From Schizosaccharomyces osmophilus (lineage: Eukaryota > Ascomycota > Schizosaccharomycetes > Schizosaccharomycetales > Schizosaccharomycetaceae), in contig NC_079239.1 in assembly GCF_027921745.1 (NCBI RefSeq), positions 1,577,501-1,641,500 of the forward strand: a DNA stretch of 64,000 bases, read 5' to 3'. Position 1 is the first letter of the stretch, and each line of letters opens with the position of its first letter. A model generated the notes under the pieces. It had not been told where the DNA came from, did not search any database, and saw only the letters and a list, made by a program, of their open reading frames with translations. Below, in pieces: positions 35,809-47,433 of this stretch. Made by a program: the position numbers and the translations under genes.

Positions 35809-36774
35809 ATGAATAAAATAAAAAACCGAGGTAGCAATTGTTCAAATGCAAACTTGAAAGAGAAACCTGAGTCCGATGATCCAACTGTTATTCAAACGGG
35901 CGCAATCAAGATTGAAAAGTCTGCGGTTCCATCCAAAAACTCAAAATCTCTCTTAACTTGGGATGAATTAGAACCCTGGCAACAGGATAACCAGTACATT
36001 ATTTCAGCATATCGGCCTGCCACTTTTTCTTTTCCCGGAAGCCTCAAAAGCATTCTTTACTTGCACAATGAATCTATAAATATTTGGTCGCACCTATTAG
36101 GAGCAATCGTCTTTCTTTTCTTTATTATACGTTCAGAGAGGATACTTGTACGAGAAACCACTACTTCTCAGGATGTTTATGTCTTTATGGTATTTTTGAT
36201 TAGTGCTCTGACAATGCTTTTTTGCTCAACTTTTTATCATACTGTATCAAATCATTCAAGTCATGTTTCCAAATATGGGAATAAACTTGATTATCTCGGC
36301 ATCGTTATTATGATCGTTGGCTCTTTTGTCCCTTGCCTTCATTACGGCTTTGCTTGCCATGCCAGCTTTCGTACACTATATATAGGAACAATCTTTTCAA
36401 TTGGTGTGATTGTTGGATCTACATGTATGCTAGATCGCTTTAGGCAACCAGAATGGCGAAGTTTCAGAGCGGTTCTCTTTATAATAATGGGGTTGTTTGG
36501 TATATTCCCGGTACTACATGCTCTTTTCATATATACACTTAAAGATCTGCTAGTACGAATGGGTCTCGGATGGCTAATTCTTCAAGGAGCGTTTTACATT
36601 GTAGGTGCCACTATTTATGCAAACAGGATACCAGAAAAATGGTATCCAGGCAAATACGACATATTTGGAAGCAGTCATCAATGGTTTCATGTGTGTGTAG
36701 TCATCGCTGCTCTTTGCCATTTTCGTGGTCTTTTGATTGCGTATGATTACTTCCATGAAGCGGCTAATTGCTAA
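35809..36774 (+). CDS. PAQR/haemolysin-III family membrane protein (Izh-like)
   Basis: A seven-TM protein of the adiponectin/progestin receptor superfamily; the yeast Izh members affect zinc and sterol homeostasis. 321 residues, single exon. Family marks in order: the N-terminal soluble block [20 protein letters not shown] with [25 protein letters not shown] leading into TM1; [13 protein letters not shown] (Ser and His of the metal site); [10 protein letters not shown]; and the final [18 protein letters not shown] with the two metal-binding His. All zinc ligands appear present. Its position between pst1 and dnm1 matches S. pombe. Confidence 0.92.
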   Translation: MNKIKNRGSNCSNANLKEKPESDDPTVIQTGAIKIEKSAVPSKNSKSLLTWDELEPWQQDNQYIISAYRPATFSFPGSLKSILYLHNESINIWSHLLGAIVFLFFIIRSERILVRETTTSQDVYVFMVFLISALTMLFCSTFYHTVSNHSSHVSKYGNKLDYLGIVIMIVGSFVPCLHYGFACHASFRTLYIGTIFSIGVIVGSTCMLDRFRQPEWRSFRAVLFIIMGLFGIFPVLHALFIYTLKDLLVRMGLGWLILQGAFYIVGATIYANRIPEKWYPGKYDIFGSSHQWFHVCVVIAALCHFRGLLIAYDYFHEAANC

Positions 36775-36996
36775 ATTTTTTTGGTAACAAATACTAAGCT
36801 TCGTTCATTTATTGTTTATACTTGACAAGACCGAATTTAAATTAATTAGGGAAACCTAATATAAGAATAGGACTGGATACCCTTTTTTCGAATTACCTGT
36901 TATATAGCACGAGAGGAGTGAGTGTAAAATATATATCATCATTCATTTATTTAGTAATAAACCATTTCGCTGCTTCAAACGAGGGTGGAAAGTTCA

Positions 36997-39336
36997 TCAG
37001 AAGACATTAGAAATCATTTTGTTAGCCTGCATATAAACAGAAAGCAAACGCTCGTTCTTTTCGCGTTCACTCTTAATGTTTTCATCCTCAATTAATAAAG
37101 AGTCAAATAGCTCTTCACGATAAAGGCTACTTACAAGGCGATTTTGCACAGCATCTTTCGATGCATTAACGAGTAAGTGCATGATAACTTTGGGAACCTG
37201 ATCAACGACGATCTTTCTAGTTAAAATGAAGTACGACGTTATAAGTTCTTGAATCAATTCAACTTCAAGTTCTTCACGCTCTGTCATTTCTTCTAGTGCC
37301 ATGGATTCAACCTCGCTAGAAAGATCAGTCATTTTTACCGGAAAGCTATTAGCATAATTTGATTGTGGTTGGGTGTTGGTTTGATCACTGAGCATATGAA
37401 CCGGCTCATTCAAAGACAAGCTGTTAGACAATCTTTTGGAGTGCATGGGTGCCCGCTTAACCGAATTGTTGGCACCAAAGACGTAACTAAGAAACGTTTT
37501 TCTTTCAAGGTTGTCCGAACCAAAATTTTGTAACTTCCTATTAGGCGTAACAGACGTAACATCGTCTGAGCTTGCAATGTCCGTAATAGAACTATCGGGA
37601 TTATCATTTTTTGTAGTATCAACTACTGGATTTGAATAAGAAGCCGAACGACGACGAGTAGTAAGATGCTGATTTTTTCTAGCAAGCACATTTGACATGG
37701 CTCCCTGAACGCCTAAGAAATCAGGATGGTTAGTATTGATGTAAGCCATCTGTATGGAAATCAAACTTTCAACAAATGAAAACGTAGGAGATAAGTTTTC
37801 ACGTAATAAATCGCTCACAGTCTCAATCAAGGCAGTTTGAAGCTTTGGAAATCTAGACATATCAGTGTCACCAGAGTAATGACATATTTTCATCAGTTCC
37901 TCGTAAACAAGCTCGACACATTCGTGGCAAGGGGGAGCAAGAAGAGCCAGTTGAGGCTTTACAAGTATATCAAATGCCATCTCTGAAAGAAACAATGTAG
38001 CCCTAGAACCAGTGCTATTAAGAATAGCTGTCCGGATATCCGTTATAGACAGATTCTGCAACGGATCGATAGAATTCAAAGTGGTGGAGAACACATTATT
38101 GAAAATGGAGTATAAACGAGCACCTCCAGAAAGCTCCTTTGTAGGTATATTGGACGAGTTACCATCTATGCTGGCAATAAATGAATTGGCAAATCTGTTC
38201 ATAGCCTGTAAAAGTATAATTCCACGTTGAGCTTTATCGGATACTTTAAAAATACCATAGTTTTCTAACTGGGATTGGGTTTGTGAAATTAATGTACTCA
38301 AACGTGCTTTAATGTCGGGTAAACGATCTCTTATATGAGCAATCAATAAATTGCTTAAAGTTTTAGCAAGGTAAAACGTTCCGCACCGATTTACAATAGC
38401 TCGATACGCAGGATGATTTGCAAAGAAATCATTTTCTGACAGAAGAGCATCTCTTAAAGACTTATGAGAAATGATATCGGATTGAGAACGGTTTACAGTT
38501 GGAATAAATCCCAACTTTAGAGGATATACGCGTCCACTTAAAATATCCATTGCATTGGTTCCCTGATCCATTAAGTCAAGTTTGGTTAATACACCTATTG
38601 TTCGTTTGCCTTTAGGATCAACAAGTCGAGCAAGCTTTAATCCTTCACTATTAACGATATCAAAATTAGCAGGAGACACAGCTAAGATAATTGAATTGGG
38701 CTTGCCAATATACTCCATAATCAGCGAACGAGTTTGAGACTCAATGTCCGTAGGTTGATCGCCAACAGGGATTTTCGTGAGACCAGGGAGGTCAATTAAG
38801 GTAAGATTTAAGACATGTTTTGAGTAAATTTTAAGGTTAATCGGTAATTTGTTTATTCCTTTATTAGCACCAGCAACCCGCAAGGTTTCATTTTCGATTT
38901 CAGCGCGAACCTTTCCGAAATCAGTGAAACGAACATTGGGTAAATGGAGAAACTCAGCATATCCCTCCTGGTCGCTTCTATTTTCCAGAGAAGCGGTAGT
39001 ACCGTCCGTATTGGAAGAATCCTGCTGGGGATCTTCATGATTAACATCGGAATTGGATTCTTCTTCTTTCAGGTTGATAAGTTGCAAGATCAAGGGCCTT
39101 CTGGTGACAATTCCAGTTCCACGGGGTAAAAAATCTTTACCGACTAGATAATTTGTTAGCAATAAAAGTTCCATTCACAAGAAACAGGGTCACTTACCTA
39201 TATTTTCCAAGACCGATGATTTACCGCAAGATTGAGATCCAACCACGACGATGGAGGGTAAATCCAAAAAGTCAGAACCGATGGTATTAAACACCAAGTC
39301 CTGAAGCTGATTGACTAAGGGAATTAATTTTTCCAT
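36997..39336 (-). CDS. dnm1: Dnm1, dynamin-related GTPase of mitochondrial/peroxisomal fission (two exons)
   Basis: Self-assembling GTPase that constricts mitochondria and peroxisomes. Exon 1 is 39198-39336 ([20 protein letters not shown] onward, P-loop GSQSCGKSS at residues 33-41). Intron 39144-39197 (54 nt) has a GTAAGT donor and TTGCTAACAAATTATCTAG acceptor. Exon 2 is 36997-39143, joined as [14 protein letters not shown]. Total 761 residues. Switch and G motifs seen are [26 protein letters not shown] and NRSQSDI. There is no PH domain; a Ser/Asn-rich B-insert lies at about 505-600, and the GED at the end contains [19 protein letters not shown]. The open frame ahead of residue 1 uses a TTG and is ignored. 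Confidence 0.95.
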
Positions 39337-40608
39337 ATCTGTAACCGGCGTAATTTCTCGAAGAAAAGGATATAACAATTAATAATAAACCAAACTGCTA
39401 GAAAGGGACTTTAGAGAATGCGTCAAAAGAAAAAGATTTAACTAGCCAAGCCGTCCAGGGAGATTGGATCGACTTTCTTTTCAATAGAACAAAAAGAATC
39501 GAATAGGATTAACGAAATTGAATACGATGAAAGAAAGAGGTTTAACTGAAAGGTTAAGGTCCTTGAAGTTAAAAAAAGCTTTTTTGACGCAACCGAGAAG
39601 GAATGAGTAAAAAGAAAAATATACTTGGGTAGTAGTAGGTAGAGAGGGCAAGTCGCCGGTTAGAAAACCAACACAGTGAGGGAAGTATAGGAAATCAAAT
39701 AAAACCATTCTTTTCATAATTAATTAAGTGAAAGATGATTTCATTTCATAAATCAAGTCCACATATTTCTTTTCCGGTCACAGCTTCGTCGCTCAAAGAA
39801 ACAACCATTCATATTAAGCATTATCTTATGCAACCAAAAACAGGAAAACGAAATTTATGAATAACAATGGAAAAAAGAACTACTGTTCCTTGTCTTTTTC
39901 CCCCTTCAAAATACAAAAGCAATCGATCGTTCATGTAGTCACTTCTCTATTCCAGCTAATTGTATCGAGTAGGAAAAAATGCTATTTTAAGAGGCTACCA
40001 AAGCTTTCATACAAAAGGGATTGGATTGTCCTCTTTCCTTACTTGGATTACGTCGCATTAAACATTAGAAATTTACGTTTTGAAACTTGGGCGTAATTTT
40101 ACGGTTTTTCGCTGCAACTAGCTCTTACAATTTGGGCATATAATGATTTCAATCATTTAAACTCTCGAAGTTTATTTCTATGCGTAAATTTCCTGACTTT
40201 TCCACCGCTTTTCCCTTCCTTTTGGAATTGTTTCCTAGAAAGTGACAAGCAATGTGAATCATGATTCAAAGGGTTTAAAAACGGTTCTCAGGATTTTTAT
40301 ACCAATTTTTTCTACTAGAACCCTTTCTCTTATGATTCTTTTGACACATACCACCGAACCATTGACTAGTTTTCATTCTCGCATTGTTTTCTTTCCTATT
40401 TTCAAATGTAAACAAACCAAATAAGGAAACGCACTACATAGCCTTATCCAAGACGAAGGACAACGAGGTGTGCTAAAAGGATCTTGTTACGAAACGGCCA
40501 TGCAAAGGTTTTTTGTTCGGTTTTCATAAGATTACGATTCTATAATTATCGCATCCTCTACATAGTATTTTGTATAAATCACCTGCCGTTGACTCGCACC
40601 GACAAAAG
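39337..40608. other. Divergent intergenic dnm1/rpl30; synteny junction
   Basis: About 1.3 kb with no supported gene. A 79-codon frame at 39857-40096 has a real ATG but ordinary composition and no homology I recognise. Genes to the left match S. pombe chromosome II and those to the right chromosome I, so a rearrangement boundary lies in this stretch. Confidence 0.55.
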
Positions 40609-40633
40609 TAGGGTAGGGCAAGTGGCAGTCACA
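40609..40633 (+). promoter_or_regulatory. HomolE plus HomolD boxes of rpl30
   Basis: TAGGGTAGGG at 40609-40618 is the reverse complement of the HomolE core (ACCCTACCCT). CAGTCACA at 40626-40633 is a perfect HomolD box. This pair replaces the TATA box in fission-yeast ribosomal protein genes, and here it stands 66 bp before the ATG. Confidence 0.9.
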
Positions 40634-40698
40634 TCTTTCACTCGAAAGAGAAACTTAGTACATTCAATTTTGGAATTCCTTTACCAGCATCATTCGAA

Positions 40699-41088
40699 AT
40701 GGCATCTGTGGTAACCAAGAAGGGAAAAAAGAGCGGAGATACTATCAACTCCAAGCTTGCCCTCACTATGAAGAGTGGCAAGTCCGTCTTGGGCTACAAG
40801 TCTACCTTGAAGACTCTCCGCTCTGGTAAGGCCAAGCTCATCTTGATTGCCGGTAACTGCCCTCCTCTCCGCAAGTCCGAGCTTGAGTACTATGCTATGC
40901 TTTCCAAGGCTAATGTTCACCACTACTCTGGTTCCAAGTAAGTTTATGTCCCTTAATACGAGTTTTCATTTTTTAAACATAATACTAACCGTAGCAGCAT
41001 TGATCTCGGTACCGCTTGCGGTAGACTTTTCAGAGTCGGTGTTTTGGCTATTACTGACGCTGGTGACTCTGACATTTTGGAAGCTTAG
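40699..41088 (+). CDS. rpl30: Ribosomal protein eL30 (two exons)
   Basis: 60S ribosomal subunit protein of the L7Ae/L30e RNA-binding family. Exon 1 is 40699-40937 ([40 protein letters not shown]). Intron 40938-40997 (60 nt) has a GTAAGT donor and ATACTAACCGTAGCAG acceptor. Exon 2 is 40998-41088 ([20 protein letters not shown], ending DSDILEA). Total 109 residues. An alternative acceptor three bases earlier (GTAG) would add one serine; the family sequence SGxNIxLGTACG favours the later one. Codon use is strongly biased to C-ending and AAG codons, typical of highly expressed genes. By its neighbour win1 this is the rpl30-2 copy of S. pombe. Confidence 0.96.
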
Positions 41089-41604
41089 ACAAAATGAATA
41101 AACCCTTAATTTTTTATAATTTATTTTGGTATGAAAATACGTCTTGTTAAATTTTGGCTGGCTGTAGTACTGATTTTAGATTGTGAGCCTAGTAGCAACC
41201 AGTAAAAACGATACACTTTGCATTATTGAGTCTAACTTTAAGCCAGATATTTATAACTAAACGTGCTATCGCTGACTGATCCATGCTAAAATGTTTTGGA
41301 TGGTCCTTATTTCGCGAGTAAAGTAGCGGAAATACGAAACCAATATTAAATTCATTCATCTAACCAAAAATTAAGTATCGTATAGCTAACATTATAATTT
41401 GCAATTAGTATCCTATTTGATGCAATTATGCAGAACAATCTGAAAATAAAATAATCATATAAAATAATAACTCCGTATTACGCCCAATTAGTTTCATTAG
41501 TATACACGTATAAATATAGTCACAGATTACCGAATTCGTAAAAAAAATTTCGTGAAACGGATTCAACAATTCCTAGCTTTTTTATAACATCCAAAAATCA
41601 CAAA
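41089..41604. other. Convergent intergenic rpl30/win1
   Basis: 516 bp of AT-rich 3' flank between convergent genes. No gene or conserved element seen. Confidence 0.5.
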
Positions 41605-44600
41605 CTAAGTAGCGGATTCTGAATCAGAAAAAGGTGACCTTTGACTTTCATCTTCCAACTCGACTGCATTCAATCCGTCCACAACCTTGTCTAAAGAATA
41701 AGGAGAAATTGGCGGAATAGCATTTTCAACAATCTTCATATTTTCATCGTTCTCCGCCGCTAACATGTCATTCAGCTTCTTATTACGTTCATTTTCCATA
41801 GCCAGTTCATTATGCGTATTTATTAGCTCCTGCATTTCAATAGGAACTGCAATTCCTATCTTTTCACGCAACTTGGTAACCCAAGGATGCAAGTACAGTT
41901 CAAGGGCAGTAGGACGTCTTTCTGGATCACAATCAAAACAGCGTTCTAAAAAGTCCCTAGCAAGACTAGTAATTTGATAGCTCGAAGGAATTGTTGGGGT
42001 ATGCATTACCGCAATGTGATACATAATGGCCCATTCATTGTCCATTTGGTTCCAAGGAGTGCATCCAGCCAACATCTCTAAAACCACACATCCAAGTCCC
42101 CAAATATCCATAGAACCAAACCTTCCTTTTTTAGTTCCTACGATAATCTCCGGGGCTGTGTACATCGGGGTTCCAGCCAAACTATGCATCTCAAGCTGAA
42201 TATCTTCGATACCAACTGTAGAATCTTCTGGAGGTGGTACATAGAGCGCTGAACCGAAATCGCTTAATTTAATATTCCCATGACTATCCAACAAAAGATT
42301 ACCTGGTTTTATATCACGATGCAAAACATTCCGTGAGTGCATATAAAATAAAGCCTCCAGTAACTGCAAAACATATGTGCCAACGACTGCTTCATCTTCT
42401 ATACGGCCGTGAGAAAGCAAATCTGCCAAAGATCCTCCTTGACATAATTCCATAAAAATATAGACCTTTTCTCTATGAACCTCCACACCATAATACGAAA
42501 CTATGTTTGGGTGATTAAGTTTTTCTAGCACAGTCATCTCGTTATGAATTTGGTCAACAGCACTTTTAAGAGAACGACTGTCTTGAATTTTAATTTCCTT
42601 AACGGCTAAAAGATCACCTGTATCAAGGTTTACACCGCTGTATACGTCGCCGAACATTCCGCTTTTAACAAATTGACCTTGTTGCCAACGAATTGTAATA
42701 TTGGATAAAGATGAAGCTAGTTTGATAAAGTCTCTGTTTCGGTATACCGAAACATCAAGCACATGGCCAATTGCTAATCGCTCATGTAACTTTGCATTTC
42801 GTTCAGCATCAATCTCTTCAATTCGCTGCATCATTTCCTTTTGCAAAACCGAAATCGTTTCATCCTCTTCAACATTACCGTAATTCAGGTAAATTCTTGA
42901 GGAGTTATCCATGTCCCCAACTTCCAACTCATGAAAATCAATTGTTTTAGATTTAGCGCCAAGAATGTCAAAATGATTTAGTAGCAGAGACATGGTTTTA
43001 CCTACCTTATCACGCAGTCTCTCAAAGTTGGAGTCCTCGAGCATCAATATATTTGTCCCATGCAATACGACCATTAGAAACTCCAAGGCACCAACAGCCC
43101 AGCGGAACGTTTTTCTATCGAGAGGATCACACTCCTCACAAAGAAAAGCAATCCAATCAATCGCAAAAATCATAGTCTTTTTCTGAAGATGATTGTCTAA
43201 GGAGTCAACATTTAAGAAACGCATACTACGCTGACTAAATTCTGCTGCAAAAGCAAAGGCACTATATATTAAATCCGAACATTCCATACCTTTACACGCC
43301 CTTCGGACATAGGTAACACTATCGAGAACAGTAGAAGCGATGCGAATGCAAAGTTTGTTAAATCGAATATACTCCTTGTAAACGCGTGCGATATTAGATC
43401 GGCAATTAATGCGGAGGCTCACCAAACCCGTGTTTAGATCCTGGAATACAGCCTTTGCATCTTGTAAATGAGCAGCATTATTGGAAGTAACAATCCGTAT
43501 GTGATTGTTTTTTAGGTCAACGTGAAAATCAGGAATATCAACTTTTATTATTCTCCCTTTCCAAAGTAATGGCTGCTTAGTAGAAAGAATTAAAACGTAT
43601 GATTTATTTTTCTTGGTGAATTCCAAATCATTATTCGTGGCACTTACAATTAAGGATTTAATCGCTTCTGGTCTTTCTAATAAAGTTGCATCAGCAATGA
43701 TGAGAACACCATCACGCTCCAAATTGGCCGTATACGTCAAAAAATGGCCAGTTGAGGACAGACGGTCAACCATCTCATTTAAACAATTTTCGTGAACAAC
43801 ATATTCAGCAGAGTTTTGTAAACGAGAGTTATACACATCGTAAAAACGCAAGATTTTACGAAACCGAACTTGCGTATTCTTAAGAAGCGTTGTGAACCAA
43901 TTTGTCAGAGACATCGTTGAACGCTCTTCAGGCCCTCTCAAATGAGCTTCAAGATGTCGATGCACATTTATTAGAAGACGGTTCAATAAATAACCGAAAT
44001 GACTAGCCATTTGGTAAACTCCACCATCGATCCATCCCACATATTTATCAAGGAAAGCCCATTCATTCTCTAGAAAGTCTATTTCTTTAAAATATAGGTT
44101 TTTGTTGCAAGAATTCAATTTCATAGCAAGCAGCTTATAATAAAACTTTAAAGATTCCAACAAGATATCGTTGTAACAGGCATCAACATCTTGAGGCAAA
44201 TCCCAACCTAAACACGGACTTGCTATGTCAATATATTCTAATTTGACACGTACAGCAACCGATAAAGCAATTTTAAAATCATCTAATAAAGAGTCCACCA
44301 TGAATGAATTCGACCCTTTAACTTTTTTGGCGTACATCAATCGAATACGTAGAGCTTCATCCACTAATTTTATTGGAAAATCGACCAAAGCCCTCAGTTC
44401 AGCACCGTACGTCGGAAGTTTCATTTCCTCAAAAACTTTAGCATTCTCCACAATTGTTTGTTTTGCCTGATGAATAAGGCGATTCAGAGTAGTCAGCGTT
44501 CTTTGCTCGAATGTCTTTTGTAAACCAAACTGTCGAAATATCCGTTCTACGAAGGACGGTGAGTTAGTAATTTGGCTAGTCAAATCAAATGTTTCGTTCC

Positions 44601-45774
44601 CAACCCATCTTTGAAGAATTACAGTTTCTGTTCGGACATTTTCCTTTACATTACTCCACGATATTAAAGCATTCAACTTGTCGTTAAATTCTTTGGAAGC
44701 GTATAACGGAACGTCTTCTCTCATTTTGCGGCTAGAAATATAGTAACTTTCACATTCTTCGACTTTACCAAGGATTTCTGCAACCTGCTCGAATGCAGGG
44801 TTTTGGCAAAACTCTATAGGTTTAACTTCAAAATTTATAACCTCCTGTAAGACATAATCGACATTTTCCCGTTTGTTCCGGATAACTTCAGCTTGATCTT
44901 CGATAAGACGACCGTGGAGCCATGCTTGAAGTCCTAGCCAGATGTCTGTGATGTTTTGTTTACTATAACCAGTGTGTTTCGTACTATTCATTCTCTTCTT
45001 TTCGGACTGCATGACGTCTCCTTTTAACACAGAAGAAAGCATCATATGCCACTCAAGACGCTCCCGTTTCTCGGGATTTTGGAGATCAAGTTCACTAAAC
45101 AAAATGCTCGGGACATTGTAAAACGCATCAATGTCAAACTCTGGATAAGCAGACTCGGAAAATTCGGTATCATTGTCACTTTCTTCTTCAGAATGATGCA
45201 TAGATATCATAGAATGCGACGACTTGTCGTTTAGCAAAGATAAGTCTGAATCGGCATGATTGTAGTACGAATTTTCGTATGCATAATATGGATCCAAAGA
45301 CTTCTTCTGATAATTACGAGTGAAGTCTGAACTTTCGCGGGGTCGAGTGATATGAGGATAAATGCTTAAATTATTGTCACTCCGATGGCTTCTATTTCCG
45401 GCATAGTATGGAGAACGGAGCATGGATGGATAATGTTGGTGGGTAGAAGAGATAGTACGAGGAAGGATTGATGGACTTGAACTCGAGGTATAGGCAGGAT
45501 TCAAAGAAGGTGGATTCGAACCGGTGAAGCTTCTAGAATGGCCGAACCGCTCTCCCACTATCCCAGAGGAAGAGAAAGGAAAAGAAGAAGGATTTAAGAG
45601 TCGCTTTGAAGACTCAGAATCATCGGCAGACTTCGAATTCGGTTGGCGACCATTGGCATTGATAGTAGAGGTAATATGAGCATTATCAAGGATATCTTGA
45701 TTGGAATCACACAAATGCTCTAATCCTAAATCAACCGGGTCATTCGGAGTATAGTGAGTGCTCTCAAAGTTCAT
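41605..45774 (-). CDS. win1: Win1, MAP kinase kinase kinase of the Sty1 stress pathway
   Basis: MAPKKK that phosphorylates Wis1 under osmotic and oxidative stress. 1389 residues, single exon. The N-terminal 230 residues are Ser/Asn/Tyr-rich and disordered. A long helical regulatory region follows (about 230-1020), conserved in Ssk2/Wis4/Win1. The kinase domain is at about 1032-1297: glycine loop GQFVKSGMFGDVYSG, AVKEIKI (VAIK Lys), HRDIKPGN, SDFGSA, and TPMYTAPE (an APE variant), ending HPWVTKLREKIG. The activation segment and catalytic residues look intact. The paralogue Wis4 is the alternative; adjacency to rpl30 as in S. pombe chooses Win1. Confidence 0.92.
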   Translation of the reverse strand: MNFESTHYTPNDPVDLGLEHLCDSNQDILDNAHITSTINANGRQPNSKSADDSESSKRLLNPSSFPFSSSGIVGERFGHSRSFTGSNPPSLNPAYTSSSSPSILPRTISSTHQHYPSMLRSPYYAGNRSHRSDNNLSIYPHITRPRESSDFTRNYQKKSLDPYYAYENSYYNHADSDLSLLNDKSSHSMISMHHSEEESDNDTEFSESAYPEFDIDAFYNVPSILFSELDLQNPEKRERLEWHMMLSSVLKGDVMQSEKKRMNSTKHTGYSKQNITDIWLGLQAWLHGRLIEDQAEVIRNKRENVDYVLQEVINFEVKPIEFCQNPAFEQVAEILGKVEECESYYISSRKMREDVPLYASKEFNDKLNALISWSNVKENVRTETVILQRWVGNETFDLTSQITNSPSFVERIFRQFGLQKTFEQRTLTTLNRLIHQAKQTIVENAKVFEEMKLPTYGAELRALVDFPIKLVDEALRIRLMYAKKVKGSNSFMVDSLLDDFKIALSVAVRVKLEYIDIASPCLGWDLPQDVDACYNDILLESLKFYYKLLAMKLNSCNKNLYFKEIDFLENEWAFLDKYVGWIDGGVYQMASHFGYLLNRLLINVHRHLEAHLRGPEERSTMSLTNWFTTLLKNTQVRFRKILRFYDVYNSRLQNSAEYVVHENCLNEMVDRLSSTGHFLTYTANLERDGVLIIADATLLERPEAIKSLIVSATNNDLEFTKKNKSYVLILSTKQPLLWKGRIIKVDIPDFHVDLKNNHIRIVTSNNAAHLQDAKAVFQDLNTGLVSLRINCRSNIARVYKEYIRFNKLCIRIASTVLDSVTYVRRACKGMECSDLIYSAFAFAAEFSQRSMRFLNVDSLDNHLQKKTMIFAIDWIAFLCEECDPLDRKTFRWAVGALEFLMVVLHGTNILMLEDSNFERLRDKVGKTMSLLLNHFDILGAKSKTIDFHELEVGDMDNSSRIYLNYGNVEEDETISVLQKEMMQRIEEIDAERNAKLHERLAIGHVLDVSVYRNRDFIKLASSLSNITIRWQQGQFVKSGMFGDVYSGVNLDTGDLLAVKEIKIQDSRSLKSAVDQIHNEMTVLEKLNHPNIVSYYGVEVHREKVYIFMELCQGGSLADLLSHGRIEDEAVVGTYVLQLLEALFYMHSRNVLHRDIKPGNLLLDSHGNIKLSDFGSALYVPPPEDSTVGIEDIQLEMHSLAGTPMYTAPEIIVGTKKGRFGSMDIWGLGCVVLEMLAGCTPWNQMDNEWAIMYHIAVMHTPTIPSSYQITSLARDFLERCFDCDPERRPTALELYLHPWVTKLREKIGIAVPIEMQELINTHNELAMENERNKKLNDMLAAENDENMKIVENAIPPISPYSLDKVVDGLNAVELEDESQRSPFSDSESAT

Positions 45775-47433
45775 TAGAGTCTCTCATATAAGGAAAGGAT
45801 TTGTAAAGGTCACTCTTGTTTGAGCAACCACGAGTATCGAGCTTGAAAATGTACACTAAAAGCAATTTGTAGATATATGAATTGATGTCTTCTCTGACCT
45901 CTGAACAAAACAACTGCAATTCGAATTAACCAAGTTCAAATGGCTTGATTGTAAATAAGATAGGATGGTTGAATACAACCGCGAATTATGATTTAAATTA
46001 AAATAATAGAAAATTCTTTTAAATAAACATGCAAAAATAGCTTAGCGGAAGTGTTTACAAGATTTTGGCAGTTGAGAAATAAAAATGGTCTTAATCTGGC
46101 CCACCACCAAAGAACAATGGTTTAGCGCGTGGGGGAACTCAGAAATTTAGGGAAATTACTAGAAATCGCTATGTCATAATCCATATACGATATTATTAGG
46201 GTCTTGATACGTTTATTGGATTGCGTTAAAATAATACAGAAGAATCCTTTATTGCAAAATGTAAACAACGGAAGTTTTCAACAAAGAAACTTCATCAGAA
46301 AAAAAAAAAAAAAAAACCTTGTTAGTTATTTTAGGAGGTATATACTTCTCCAGTTAGAAGATTTGACTGGTCTAGCTGAATAGATTGCCTACAACTTACT
46401 TAGTAAACCAGATCCCTGGAAGCTATTACTATCTATTTCAAGTAGTATAAAAGCATCCAACTTTGTGTACAATTCATTTACAATAGTACGTATACTTCCA
46501 TTGAATACTTATCCTCATAAGAAGTGAGATTACGTCTTTGACAGAACAAGCTTTTGATAATTTGGCTAAAGAACTGACTTTTATTAATTTTCACACTATG
46601 GTAATATTTCTCTGAATTGTTCACTAGGTTAATGCAAAAATTGTAGTAATTCACAGAAAGTAAGTACGGGATCATCCGGGGAATTGTCTCATTATGAGCG
46701 TTTTTTAGTTATAAAGATTGTCAAAAGAAGCCCTCGTCATCAAGATCTTCTGTTTTTCTCTGAGTGACAGTTGTGTTTACACCAAAAAATAGTCCAGTAG
46801 ATTATGCGATTTCGCTCATTAGCTTACAAAGGCGAGTAGTACATTCGTCCACAATGTTGAATTATAGAACGCAGTTTCTTTGATCGCCTTGAATTGGCTG
46901 GGTACCTTTCGAAATTGCACTCCTTCTGAATGATAAATGGCGAATCCGTAAGTAATTTTTCACTGGTAAGATAGGATTGTTTTAATGGAATAAAAGTAGG
47001 CCGTAATACATTCTACATCATGCAAAACTATCGTAAATTCAATAAGTCATGAACGGGTATATTGGGAAAAATGAGAAATAAAAAAAGAAGCTTGTGATTA
47101 TTTGATGTTATTGGAAACGAATGGATAAAGCGTTTGTAAATTAGCAATTATTTGTTCACACATTCCCAGAAACCATTGCGCTTTTGAGAAGATGGGATAG
47201 AATAGCACTTTATGAATGCCTGGTAGTTGAGCTACTGCGGAAATAATAAAGAAAGAAAGGAAACAGCAAGGCCAAACAATTGGAAGGGAAAAAAAGGGTG
47301 TAGGTAAAATATCGTTCATAATTTTTTGTCGTGGATCTTAGAGGATAGCACAATTCAATGCATAAAGAGAGAGGGGATGAGTCATATTTCATTAAATTCA
47401 AGTTGTTGCTCGTTTAAATAGGTTGTCGGAATA
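45775..47433. other. Intergenic win1 5' / gid4 3'
   Basis: 1.66 kb with the win1 promoter. It includes an A tract of 18 at 46300-46317. One minus-strand frame (47098-47319, listed separately) is a weak small-protein candidate. Nothing else is supported. In S. pombe win1 and gid4 are probably not neighbours. Confidence 0.5.
47098..47319 (-). CDS. Weak candidate: small hydrophobic protein, 73 residues
   Basis: ATG at 47319, starting MNDILPTPFFSLPIVWPCCF, then a hydrophobic span (LSFFIISAVAQL) and a tail with YPIFSKAQWFLGMCEQ. It could be a single-pass membrane peptide. No homologue is recognised, there is no clear promoter, and it lies 115 bp past the gid4 stop on the same strand. It may equally be gid4 3' UTR. 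Confidence 0.2.
   Translation of the reverse strand: MNDILPTPFFSLPIVWPCCFLSFFIISAVAQLPGIHKVLFYPIFSKAQWFLGMCEQIIANLQTLYPFVSNNIK

Noticed and set aside
39857-40096. 79-codon frame with a true ATG between dnm1 and rpl30
   Set aside because: No recognisable domain, mixed composition, and no splice or promoter signals that stand out.
45505-45525. GGATTCGAACC, the reverse complement of a perfect tRNA B box
   Set aside because: It lies inside the win1 coding sequence, and no acceptor stem or A box is at the right distance on the minus strand.
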